This document shows, piece by piece, positions 8,514 to 17,323 of a stretch of DNA of 35,408 nucleotides. The position numbers and the translations under genes are program-made. Origin of the DNA: Nitrosomonas sp. Nm34 (lineage in GTDB: Bacteria; Pseudomonadota; Gammaproteobacteria; Burkholderiales; Nitrosomonadaceae); assembly GCF_900113925.1 (NCBI RefSeq), contig NZ_FORD01000029.1, positions 1 to 35,408 on the forward strand. The letters are read 5' to 3'. A model generated the notes under the pieces. It had not been told where the DNA came from and did no database searches. It was given only the letters and a program-made list of their open reading frames with translations. Within the stretch, counting starts at the first letter, position 1. The number at the start of each line of letters is the position of its first letter.

Positions 8514-8922
8514 CAAAGCCCATGGTTCTCTCTAAAGGGACTAAAAAGCAAAATTCTGGAACTGGAGCTAACGGAAAAGATTCTGGTTTTTGCATTTTCT
8601 GCTAATAAACTTACTGCTGCTACACATCCATTATCAGGTTATTTTCAACTCAGCCATGATTCCTTAATTTTGAATATTTGCAGCAGGCAGTCGCCAGCTT
8701 TGGCTTTGATTTTGCTTGAACTTCTTTTGTTGAGAATCAGTCTTATTAAGACTCCTGTAATTTAGGAATGTTTCAATACACTTCTGCTGGCGTTCTCTCT
8801 TAACGACTTATTCTATTAAAGCAAGGTAATATAAGAAAGACAAAAGTAAGCATTCAGAGCTCGGTTCGTTTATCGCGTGATTCTTTAACAGGACGCATTG
8901 ATTAACCTAAGAGGATTAAATA
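8514..8922. other. intergenic, promoter region of the next gene
   Basis: No gene is supported. The final bases carry AAGAGGAT before the ATG at 8923. Confidence 0.35.
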
Positions 8923-9387
8923 ATGAATATTACCAAATTCGTTGGAACAGCTTCTGTTATGATCTTTCTTGGTATCATTAGTACTTCCGGTTTTTCACAA
9001 GTTGAGCTCGTGCCAACAGAATCTGCGCTTCCACCAGTGCAGAATCAAGGTGAAGTCGTGTTTATGACTGGAGGCATTGGTCAAGATGAATCCCATGCGA
9101 TATTCAAGGAAGGAAAAAAATGGCCACTGATGCTTGAACTTGCCAAAGCTGGTACGGCTCAGGCGGTATATATTAGTAATGTCCAGATTGTCATCAGGGA
9201 TGCATCCGGTTCCACTGTGCTGGAAACGATATCTAAAGGACCTTATCTGCTTGCTAAACTTCCTCCAGGAAAATATTCACTTGATGCTACTTACGAGGGG
9301 GATACCTTGCATCGTGACTTATATGTTCAGGAAAAAGAACATCATAAAAAAATTACATTGCTTTGGCCCGCTCCAAAAAGCCAATAA
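8923..9387 (+). CDS. exported protein with carboxypeptidase-regulatory-like fold
   Basis: A 154-residue protein with AGAGGA 9 bases before the ATG. Residues 1-25 form a signal peptide (hydrophobic TASVMIFLGIISTSGFS), probably cleaved near GFSQ, so the mature protein is periplasmic or secreted. The mature part starts with a stretch containing GEVVFMTGGIGQDESHAI. It then reads as a beta-sandwich typical of carboxypeptidase-regulatory-like/transthyretin-like domains: VQIVIRDASGSTVLET, GPYLLAKLPPGKYSLDATYE, DLYVQEKEHHKKITLLW. Small proteins of this type are common in beta- and gammaproteobacteria; no enzymatic role is known. No operon partner lies within 290 bases. Confidence 0.75.
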   Translation: MNITKFVGTASVMIFLGIISTSGFSQVELVPTESALPPVQNQGEVVFMTGGIGQDESHAIFKEGKKWPLMLELAKAGTAQAVYISNVQIVIRDASGSTVLETISKGPYLLAKLPPGKYSLDATYEGDTLHRDLYVQEKEHHKKITLLWPAPKSQ

Positions 9388-9679
9388 TATAAAACGATTA
9401 CATAACCTGGTCTTCATTGTTACTCTCGCTGTTCTGGCAAGTGCTGCCAAGCTAAATTTTAGAAATATGGCGGTACATATCTGCTGGCGTCTTTCCATTC
9501 CGCCTTGTGCAGTTGTGTACCTTGTTCTTTGTTTTTTATTGGTTTGCCATGCGGTGCTGGCATATTGTTTCCTATCTTTTTTCTCATAGTCATGTACCGT
9601 AACCGCATATGGCATCTTAGGATCTGCTCTTTGAACTTAATGTCGCTTATCGCTGTGCTCTATCATCATTAAGTCAATG
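9388..9679. other. intergenic, no gene seen
   Basis: ORFs across this stretch on both strands overlap the end of the exported-protein gene in other frames and lack starts with binding sites. Nothing else is recognised. Confidence 0.4.
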
Positions 9680-10042
9680 TCAACTTAATACCACAATATC
9701 ATCAAAGCTAATTTGATTTTGATGAACTCCCACCAAAGTTATAGACGCGGAATCTCCAAAGTTAACAATAAAATTATCATCCTCAACACGCATATCAGTC
9801 ACAAAGCTTATCAATTGCTCCCTCGAAACTAATCCGTAACCTGTATCAAATACTAATTGATCTCCTTGGTCATTGTGAAAGTCATCAATTCTAAAATGGC
9901 CAGCACGCTTAATAATAAAATCATCAGCCAATAAGCTTCCATAATTAAACTGACCTTCTTGTTCAACAACTGGATTCCCTTTGATTTTGACAGTAATTTG
10001 TCCCTTTTCAATGGTGTAGTAAAATGGGTCAGATATTCCCAT
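9680..10042 (-). CDS. RTX-like C-terminal domain protein, paralogue of the GYDR-repeat protein tail
   Basis: A 120-residue protein with a strong AAAGGAGAT before its ATG. Residues ~40-120 align with the last 80 residues of the GYDR-repeat protein at 3373: DDFIIKRAGHFRIDDF against DNFIFQGMGDWEIDNF, GDQLVFDTGYGL against GDRLDLSGYGL, and FIVNFGDSASITLVG against LIVNFGDDVSITVVG. The first 40 residues are different and carry no repeat array. The shared part resembles the terminal beta-rich segment of type I secretion substrates, so export without a signal peptide is possible. A perfect 19-bp hairpin and a dead S24 repressor lie just upstream in the same direction. Confidence 0.7.
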   Translation of the reverse strand: MGISDPFYYTIEKGQITVKIKGNPVVEQEGQFNYGSLLADDFIIKRAGHFRIDDFHNDQGDQLVFDTGYGLVSREQLISFVTDMRVEDDNFIVNFGDSASITLVGVHQNQISFDDIVVLS

Positions 10043-10075
10043 ATTGAATGGATCTCCTTTTATTGTTATTAATTT

Positions 10076-10126
10076 AGGGGCGGTAGTTGATTAGCTTGGA
10101 TGCTAAACTAATCAACTACCGCCCCT
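10076..10126. repeat. perfect 19-bp inverted repeat (strong hairpin)
   Basis: AGGGGCGGTAGTTGATTAG and its exact complement CTAATCAACTACCGCCCCT are separated by 13 bases, with a GATTTTTT run after the right arm on the plus strand. On the minus strand it falls about 30-85 bases before the start of the 9680-10042 gene, so it would sit in its leader. It could be a plus-strand terminator or a leader structure. Confidence 0.85.
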
Positions 10127-10132
10127 GATTTT

Positions 10133-10399
10133 TTAAATGGATCTGGTGATTTTGTAAACCGATCCGCTTGGCAGATTTGCTATGACGTAATGCCTGTCTT
10201 CGATCTGATTTAGGCCAACAGTGATATTGCCGTGATTGTTATTGATTGGTCAAAGTGTAATTTCTCTGCGTCTCTGGTACAGGTAAATTTTTGCTATTTA
10301 TCTGCCATCCCGTAAATTTACTACAACGTCATTGCCTGGATTGGGTATATGATTTGGATCGATCACAATGAGTTTGTCGTGTTTAATGCAAGGAGACAT
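10133..10399 (-). pseudogene. S24-type (LexA/CI-like) phage repressor, C-terminal remnant
   Basis: One continuous minus-strand frame from ATG 10399 to TAA 10133 has two internal stops (TAA after LRDGR, TGA after RREITL). The translation follows the S24 peptidase pattern of repressor C-terminal domains: KHDKLIVIDPNHIPNPGN, DVVVNLRDGR, then IAKIYLYQRRREITL, INNNHGNITVGLNQIE, HYVIANLPSG. The pattern is recalled from the family, not searched. The DNA-binding half is not seen upstream; a 44-codon frame at 10416-10550 ([20 protein letters not shown]) shows no helix-turn-helix. Dead gene, a trace of a former prophage. Confidence 0.55.
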
Positions 10400-11212
10400 C
10401 AAATTCCCCTTAACTTTAGCGCGGAGCATCTTGGGTTATCAGTCGGGCGCGTGACGAGACCTTCCGGATATTGTTGAACACTTGGATGCCCACCATCTCC
10501 GCTTTATATTCCGCCAAAAATAGGTATAGGCTTTGCATAAAAAATTCCATGCTGATGATTTTACCTTGGATTATTCAAACCATCCAAGAAAAAAGATTTC
10601 TATTTTTTTCTACCCTATCTTCGCTTATATTCTTCCCTCCTTTTTTGGCTTATAAAGCAATTTAATTGAATAGTTGTCATTTATTCCAGCTCTTCTTGAA
10701 AGCTCCACCTTACTTTCTCTGTATTGGCCATTCAGCAGCTTAAGCAAACATTTCCTCTTGTATCCTGTATTGAATTAGCTTCTTTATTTATTTTAAAAGG
10801 AAGTTATGCACTTAGCTTGTGGTAATTCTGCATAGGGGTATTTATCGAAATATTATCCATTAATAATATATTTTTCAGTAATTACAAACCATTTTTTTGG
10901 AAATGTGACTAATCAGCCTCATTAAAATATTACATTTAATCATCATTGGAAATATCGAGACCCACAAAGATCTTCAGCCGGTATATACAAAATATCAACA
11001 AAAGCTTGAATAACATGGCATAGAGTGGTTAAGAGCTATAAGGGAAACTTTGAGATAATTCTACTACAGAACGCTTCTTTAGCAGCCTGAAACGCGAACA
11101 GTTGATAGGCAATGCATGCTTATTACTCTTGAGATTCTGCTATAGTCGGTATAAAAGCATATTTTGCTTACTATCATATCTACTGCATTCATATAGCCAT
11201 AGAGAATATGCT
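10400..11212. other. long region without a supported gene
   Basis: About 800 bases, AT-rich in the second half. Apart from the 44-codon minus frame at 10416-10550 next to the repressor remnant, ORFs have no binding sites and look random. No RNA gene or terminator was recognised. Confidence 0.35.
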
Positions 11213-11309
11213 ATTCCATTTCTAAAACAGAAGTGGCTTTGTCGACTTCACCTTGCCGTATGGTTGATACGGTCTGCGGCTCGCCTTCGCGTCATTTTGG
11301 AAATGGAAT
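11213..11309 (-). mobile_element. MITE-like element, copy 3
   Basis: 97 bp with the core in minus orientation (GTCTGCGGCTCGCCTTCGCG) and outer ends ATTCCATTTC and GAAATGGAAT. The inner part of the terminal repeats has diverged, with several bases lost. Confidence 0.8.
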
Positions 11310-11570
11310 GATACACCATCTTAAAATAGCCATTAGAACACGATTAAAGCTAAAACCTCCTATTTCTATTTGTTGTATGGTAATATTGCGTTTTGAAAGG
11401 CCGCTTGCGGATAGAGCAGGTTAAGATGATTGTGTGCTCGCGCAACCATTGTTTTCCTTTTGCTTGTAATAGGCAAAATTGCCTGATTGAAGGGCGAGGC
11501 TAGAGTGAGTTACCACAACCATTAAATTACTGGTTTAAGTTACTCGGAAGATGATACCAAGCATTTACAG

Positions 11571-11602
11571 GCCCTTTGCTGAATATTGGCAAAGGGCTTT
11601 TT
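11571..11602 (+). terminator. intrinsic terminator with no gene upstream
   Basis: A perfect 9-bp stem GCCCTTTGC / GCAAAGGGC with a 9-base loop and then TTTTT. The 260 bases upstream (to the MITE at 11309) hold no credible ORF on the plus strand, so the terminator may end an unrecognised small RNA. No terminator is needed for the divergent side. Confidence 0.7.
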
Positions 11603-11755
11603 AATAGAATTTTTAGCGCCGTAAATCATATATAAATTTTGGTTTCTGCTGCGACGGTGGTTTATCAAAAGATCTATCGAATAGTTTGTAAAAATTTTAA
11701 CCGGGCTATTGTTATTTACCAATCAGTAATGTTGATTGATGTAAAATTGTCTTAT

Positions 11756-11855
11756 GGCGGGCCTCCCCGCATTGCAGGGTAGTGAACCTGGTCAGGTCCG
11801 GAAGGAAGCAGCCACAGCTATTTTTTGCAAGTGCCGGGGGTTCGGCTCGCCACCC
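11756..11855 (+). ncRNA. ffs: 4.5S signal recognition particle RNA, small bacterial type
   Basis: Contains the near-invariant SRP domain IV sequence GGTCAGGTCCGGAAGGAAGC (11790-11809), including the GGAA tetraloop and the asymmetric loop that bind Ffh. The outer strands pair (GGCGGGCC-CCCCG with CGGGG-GGCTCGCC), giving a single ~100-base hairpin of the usual size. It guides membrane proteins to the translocon with Ffh and FtsY. It lies directly upstream of dnaX in the same direction. Confidence 0.95.
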
Positions 11856-11914
11856 TAACTGATAGATAGGTTATTGATAATGATCTACTCTTTTTCCTTC
11901 ATTTGATTAATATC

Positions 11915-13516
11915 GTGTCTCAAACTCAAGTTCTTGCTCGGAAATGGCGCCCAAGAAACTTTTCTGAATTGACTGGGCAAGACCATATCGTTAAAGCAAT
12001 TACTCATTCACTTGAGCAGAATCGATTGCATCATGCCTATCTGTTTACAGGAACACGTGGAGTCGGTAAGACAACCATTGCTAGAATCTTAGCTAAAGCA
12101 TTGAATTGCGAAGCTGGCGTGACACCCATGCCTTGTGGAGCATGCCCGGCTTGTATATCAATTGATAAGGGAAATTTTATTGATCTGGTAGAATTGGATG
12201 CCGCATCCAATACCCAAGTTGACAGTATGCGCGAACTCCTTGAGAGCGCAAGTTATGCGCCCACCGCCGGCCGGTATAAAGTTTATCTCATTGATGAAGT
12301 GCACATGCTTTCCAGATCGGCTTTTAATGCTATGCTCAAAACTCTGGAAGAGCCTCCCGAACATGTCAAATTCATACTGGCAACCACCGATCCGCAGAAG
12401 ATTCCTATTACGGTATTATCGCGTTGCCTTCAGTTTAATTTAAAGCAAATTCCCTCCTCTTTGATTGCAGTGCATCTGGGCAAAATATTATCGCAAGAGC
12501 AGATTGCATTCGATGCTGCCTCCTTGCAATTCCTGGCAAGAGCTGCCCAAGGAAGTATGCGAGATGCGCTGAGCTTGCTCGACCAAGCCATTGCCTATGG
12601 TAATGGGGTTGTTCAAGAAGCTGATGTCCATGCTATGCTGGGTGTAATAGATCAAGAATATTTATATGATTTGTTAGAAGCGCTCGCGAGAAAAGACGGC
12701 GTAAAAATGTTATCAATTGCTGATGAGATGGAAGCGCGCAGCTTAGCATTCGATAGTGCTTTACAAGGGCTCGCCGCCATACTTCATCGTGTTGCATTAG
12801 TACAAATTGCACCTCAGGCGATTGATGAGACATTGCCTGAATGTGAGCGACTTTTTGCATTGGCAAAGTATTTTACAGCTGAAGATGTGCAATTGTATTA
12901 CCAGATCGTGCTTCATGGACGTAATGACTTGAATCTGGCGCCGGACGAATATGCGGGTTTTACCATGACTTTAATACGGATGCTGGCATTTATACCCGAG
13001 CAGATATTCCCGGGAGAGACTTCTAAGAATTCTGGAGAAGATAGGGATATCAGGCAAGAGCCTATCAAAGTCATGCATCAGGCAACAAATAATAGTCAAC
13101 CAGCCCATAACAAAGAGGCTGAGATTGCTAGTTCTTCTAATGAAGGCTGGTTATCAATTGTAAATCAGTTGGGCTTGAATGGGATGACTAAGATGCTGGC
13201 GCAGCATTGTGAGGCTAAACTCTTTACAACTGATGTGATTGAGTTGTGTGTGCCGGAAATGCATAAATATCTGTTAGAAAAGGCTTACCAAGATAAACTG
13301 AAAGCTGCATTAGAACACTATTTTAACAAACCAGTTAAAGTTACGTTTTCGATCGGTACTATTACGGGGATGACGTCACTCGTTATGCAGGAGCGTGAAA
13401 AACAGGCAAGGCAGTCAGAAACGATTGCAGCAATGGAAGCAGATCCTTTTGTGAGAGAAATAGTAAAAAATTTTGATGCGAAACTCATCATTTCTTCGAT
13501 TAAACCAATTGAATAA
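11915..13516 (+). CDS. dnaX: DNA polymerase III subunits gamma and tau
   Basis: Clamp-loader ATPase of the replisome. Starting at GTG 11915 ([19 protein letters not shown], the usual family start) the protein has 533 residues; a TTG four codons upstream at 11903 is possible. No Shine-Dalgarno is clear for either. Visible are Walker A GTRGVGKT (46-53), a zinc module with four cysteines (C65, then CGACPAC at 74-80) and Walker B LIDEVHML, followed by the lid and collar domains. A variable linker (~370-410) precedes a short tau-type C-terminal part. No AAAAAAG slippery site for making gamma by frameshift was found by eye. It overlaps or abuts ybaB downstream, and ffs lies 60 bases upstream. Confidence 0.97.
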   Translation: MSQTQVLARKWRPRNFSELTGQDHIVKAITHSLEQNRLHHAYLFTGTRGVGKTTIARILAKALNCEAGVTPMPCGACPACISIDKGNFIDLVELDAASNTQVDSMRELLESASYAPTAGRYKVYLIDEVHMLSRSAFNAMLKTLEEPPEHVKFILATTDPQKIPITVLSRCLQFNLKQIPSSLIAVHLGKILSQEQIAFDAASLQFLARAAQGSMRDALSLLDQAIAYGNGVVQEADVHAMLGVIDQEYLYDLLEALARKDGVKMLSIADEMEARSLAFDSALQGLAAILHRVALVQIAPQAIDETLPECERLFALAKYFTAEDVQLYYQIVLHGRNDLNLAPDEYAGFTMTLIRMLAFIPEQIFPGETSKNSGEDRDIRQEPIKVMHQATNNSQPAHNKEAEIASSSNEGWLSIVNQLGLNGMTKMLAQHCEAKLFTTDVIELCVPEMHKYLLEKAYQDKLKAALEHYFNKPVKVTFSIGTITGMTSLVMQEREKQARQSETIAAMEADPFVREIVKNFDAKLIISSIKPIE

Positions 13517-13527
13517 TGGAGACAGTA

Positions 13528-13854
13528 ATGATAAAGGCGAATTTAGGCAATTTGATGAAGCAAGCGCAGCAGATGCAGGAAAATATGAAAGTAATGCAAG
13601 AACAGCTGGCGACGATAGAAGTTGAAGGTCAATCAGGAGCGGGTATGGTTAAAGTGGTGATGACTTGCCGCTATGATGTCAAACGTATCCATATTGATAA
13701 TAGTTTGATGGGTGACGATAAAGAAATGCTGGAGGATTTGATTGCTGCTGCAGTGAATGATGCGGTGCGTCGGGTAGAGACAACTACACAAGAAAAAATG
13801 GCGAGTTTAACAGGTGGATTGGGATTACCTCCTGGCATGAAGCTGCCTTTCTGA
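13528..13854 (+). CDS. ybaB: YbaB/EbfC nucleoid-associated protein
   Basis: A 108-residue DNA-binding protein of the YbaB/EbfC family, which forms tweezer-like dimers and coats DNA. Typical features are the start [20 protein letters not shown], the core [20 protein letters not shown], and an end rich in Gly/Pro/Met ([13 protein letters not shown]). The ATG at 13528 follows GGAGA by 5 bases. An in-frame ATG at 13516 overlaps the dnaX stop but would place that site inside the gene. Cotranscription with dnaX is clear. The usual third partner recR does not follow; the next 100 bases are empty and rluB comes next. Confidence 0.95.
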   Translation: MIKANLGNLMKQAQQMQENMKVMQEQLATIEVEGQSGAGMVKVVMTCRYDVKRIHIDNSLMGDDKEMLEDLIAAAVNDAVRRVETTTQEKMASLTGGLGLPPGMKLPF

Positions 13855-13958
13855 GTAAGAGATCGAATGCATCAAATTAAACCTTGGATTGTTTATTTGG
13901 TTTATTGAAATTCAGCACCTTTTTCAATTAGATGATTCTCTATTGCGAAGTAAAGTAA

Positions 13959-14813
13959 ATGTATATTAAGCGAGCTCTCAGTGCGAGGAAAAAGCAGGCT
14001 TCGGTACCGTTGAGTGACAATACTGCCATCAAGCCTGATTTAATGGTTACCCATAAGCTTCATAAGTTATTGGCACAAAGCGGTTTGGGTTCCCGGCGTG
14101 AGATGGAAGCTCTGATTGCCTCAGGTCAGGTCAGCATCAATGGCAAGAGTGCCAAATTGGGGGATCGAGTAGGGGCAAGAGATCTGGTACGTGTGAATAA
14201 GCGTATTATACGGCTCAATACCAATGAACGTTTACCGCGCATTATTCTCTATCATAAGCCAGAAGGTGAAATCGTGAGTCGTCATGATCCCGAAGGGCGT
14301 CCCTCTGTTTTTGAAAAATTGCCCCAATTGAAGTCATCCCGCTGGGTTGCTGTTGGTAGATTGGATTTCAATACCAGTGGCTTATTGATATTTACCACTA
14401 ACGGTGTCTTGGCAAACCGGCTTATGCATCCACGTTTCCAAGTTGAACGTGAATATGCAGTTAGAATCATCGGGCGTTTGACACCAGAGCAAAAGAGCCA
14501 GTTATTGATGGGTGTTGAGCTGGAAGATGGGGTGGCAAAATTGAGTGATTTGTCGGAACAAGGTGGGGAAGGTGCTAACCGATGGTATCACGTGGTATTA
14601 AAAGAGGGTAGAAATCGGGAGGTGAGGCGTCTGTTTGAAGCATTGGGGTTAACCGTCAGTCGGCTGATTCGCGTACGGTTTGGTCCGATTCATCTCCCTC
14701 CCAGATTGAAGCGCGGCATGTGGCATGAGCTGGATGAAAATGAAACTGCCAACCTGTTAGCACTCGTTAATGGCACTGCTTCCTCTAGCGTTATTGCCAA
14801 ACGTGGTAATTAA
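13959..14813 (+). CDS. rluB: 23S rRNA pseudouridine synthase, RluB type
   Basis: A 284-residue RsuA/RluB-family enzyme. After a basic N-terminal tail comes an S4 RNA-binding domain (HKLLAQSGLGSRREMEALIA, residues ~33-80). The catalytic domain follows, with GRLDFNTSGLL holding the catalytic aspartate D136, and GRNREVRRLFEALGL near the end. By similarity it makes pseudouridine in helix 90-93 of 23S rRNA (position 2605 in E. coli). Assignment to RluB rather than RluE/RluF rests on length and the S4 domain. No strong binding site precedes the ATG. Its 3-prime end overlaps convergent prmB by 57 bases. Confidence 0.9.
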   Translation: MYIKRALSARKKQASVPLSDNTAIKPDLMVTHKLHKLLAQSGLGSRREMEALIASGQVSINGKSAKLGDRVGARDLVRVNKRIIRLNTNERLPRIILYHKPEGEIVSRHDPEGRPSVFEKLPQLKSSRWVAVGRLDFNTSGLLIFTTNGVLANRLMHPRFQVEREYAVRIIGRLTPEQKSQLLMGVELEDGVAKLSDLSEQGGEGANRWYHVVLKEGRNREVRRLFEALGLTVSRLIRVRFGPIHLPPRLKRGMWHELDENETANLLALVNGTASSSVIAKRGN

Positions 14814-15731
14814 ATCGCTGCGCTTCAACATGAAAACAAATTGATCACCTGCGCTTGTTTCCAGCCAGGTGAAAGGTAGATGCGGGAAAGATTGCTCAAT
14901 GGCATCTCGATTATGACCAATTTCTACGATTAATAGTCCTTCTTCGGTCAGATAATTGGCAGCTTCACTCAGTATCGTTCGTATTATTGTCAATCCATCC
15001 GGGCCAGCTGCAAGTGCAATTCGTGGTTCATGGCGATATTCTTCAGGAAGTGCTGCCATCGATTCTGCGTTGACATAGGGTGGATTGCTAATGATTACAT
15101 CATAGCGTCTCCCAGCTAATGCACTAAATAAATCAGATTGAATCGGCTCGATCACGTGCGCTAGATTATAACGAGCTATATTTTTAAACGTGACCTCCAA
15201 CGCTTCAGTAGAAATATCCACGGCAGCAACGTTTGCATGCTCGAACGCATGAGCTAGCAATACAGCCAGACAACCTGAGCCCGTACACAGATCCAGTGTG
15301 GCATGAATGGCATCGGGCTGTTTAATCCAGGGTGCCAGCCGGTCTTGCAATAATTCAGCGATAAATGAGCGCGGGATGATAACGCGTTTGTCCACGTAAA
15401 AACTGAAATCGCTCAACCAGGCCTCATTCGTCAAATAAGCTACTGGAATTCTTTCTGTTACACGCTGTTCCATGCGATAGAGGATTTGTTCGCGCTCAGG
15501 CTGGGTAATGTGTGCATCTAAAAACATGTCTAATTGATCAGGGATAAGATGCAGCGTGTGTAAAATCAGATGAGCAGCTTCCTCATAAGCTGTGGGGAAT
15601 CCATGACCATAAAATAAGTCAGCTTGATTAAAATAGCTCACTGCGAAACGCAACAGATCGCGCAAAGTGCGTAGTTCGTTGCTAGCATGATTGATCATTG
15701 AAATTCTAGATTCTTGGGAAGAGATTACCAT
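14757..15731 (-). CDS. prmB: ribosomal protein L3 glutamine methyltransferase
   Basis: A SAM-dependent N5-glutamine methyltransferase of the HemK/PrmB group. It shows the SAM loop DLCTGSG (147-153) and the catalytic motif NPPY (216-219). NPPY is followed by VNAESMAALPEEYRHEPRIA and LAAGPDGL, which separates PrmB (L3) from PrmC (release factors). The N-terminal region LRDLLRFAVSYFNQADLFYG is also PrmB-like. The ATG at 15731 has no binding site; a Met at 15698 (MINHASNELRTL) would fit homologues equally well, and a TTG at 15740 is less likely. Convergent with rluB, sharing 57 bases at the stops. Confidence 0.93.
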   Translation of the reverse strand: MVISSQESRISMINHASNELRTLRDLLRFAVSYFNQADLFYGHGFPTAYEEAAHLILHTLHLIPDQLDMFLDAHITQPEREQILYRMEQRVTERIPVAYLTNEAWLSDFSFYVDKRVIIPRSFIAELLQDRLAPWIKQPDAIHATLDLCTGSGCLAVLLAHAFEHANVAAVDISTEALEVTFKNIARYNLAHVIEPIQSDLFSALAGRRYDVIISNPPYVNAESMAALPEEYRHEPRIALAAGPDGLTIIRTILSEAANYLTEEGLLIVEIGHNRDAIEQSFPHLPFTWLETSAGDQFVFMLKRSDLITTFGNNARGSSAINEC

Positions 15732-15810
15732 ATCTGGCAATAAAGGAGTGTTTGCATAGGAAGCGAATGTAGCATAAAAGATACGCTGATGCTCAAATTA
15801 TTTGATTAAA

Positions 15811-16040
15811 CCTGAAAGCCGAACTGATCCCCTCAATTGGAGAGCCAAACTCATGACATAGGGAGGGATTTCCGAATTTTTTCGACCCAGCCGAATGGCG
15901 AGGCCGCTATAAGGTGTATCCTATGTCGCGCCAGGCGTGAATGCGGTGTTGCTTTCCGTTGCAGGGAACGGCCGTGCGGCTTCTCGCGTCTTATCGCACC
16001 GGAATCACCTCACGCCCACCCTGTCCAATTGCGGTTTAGG
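15811..16040 (+). ncRNA. phage C4-RNA / Icd-like region, copy A
   Basis: A ~230-base stretch related to the one at 27013-27205. Shared blocks include AATTGGAGAG, CATGA-A-AGG, AGGTGTATC, and TGCTTT followed by TGCAGGGAA. GACATAGG (15855-15862) can pair exactly with CCTATGTC (15920-15927). A frame across it (15837-16073) reads QPNGEAAIRCIL, RRECGVAF and AHPVQLRFR. I recall this pattern from so-called Icd-like ORFs of P4/P1-type prophages, which overlie C4 antisense/immunity RNA. The ORF is therefore probably not the product; a structured RNA or its remnant is. It ends just before tadA. The assignment is from memory and unverified. Confidence 0.4.
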
Positions 16041-16056
16041 TTAAATAACACTATGA

Positions 16057-17012
<956 letters not shown>

Positions 17013-17323
17013 GCGAGTTATTGCTGATTCTTTTTTGCAAGGCTAACCCTGGATTTAATCTAAAAGCGGTTTTTAGGTTTGAATTTTATTAAGGCTATCT
17101 CTAAAAATCAGAGTTCTAAACAAGACCAGGCGAGAACAAAAAATTTTGACGCAGCCTATCACTGATAGGTAAGGAAATATTTTTTGTGAACAACGACGTG
17201 TTGTGACGAAATGGGTAAGCAGGCAATCCGCAAAGTGGATACTCACAAATATGAATTCTTGCAAGTGCCCTTAAAGCTTTTTAGATTTAATCCATCTTAT
17301 TATCAGCGAAAGTGAGATTTACA
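17013..17323. other. intergenic, no gene seen
   Basis: About 310 bases between the tail of the transpeptidase gene and the convergent protease gene. No ORF with a binding site. CTATCACTGATAG at 17156-17168 is a short palindrome of operator type, without an obvious partner gene. Confidence 0.35.

Noticed and set aside
9134..9615. 151- and 98-residue ORFs overlapping the exported-protein gene
   Set aside because: They overlap it in other frames, and composition and starts look random.
10471..11424. Plus-strand ORFs at 10471, 11102 and 11233
   Set aside because: No binding sites; the last two run into or through MITE copy 3.
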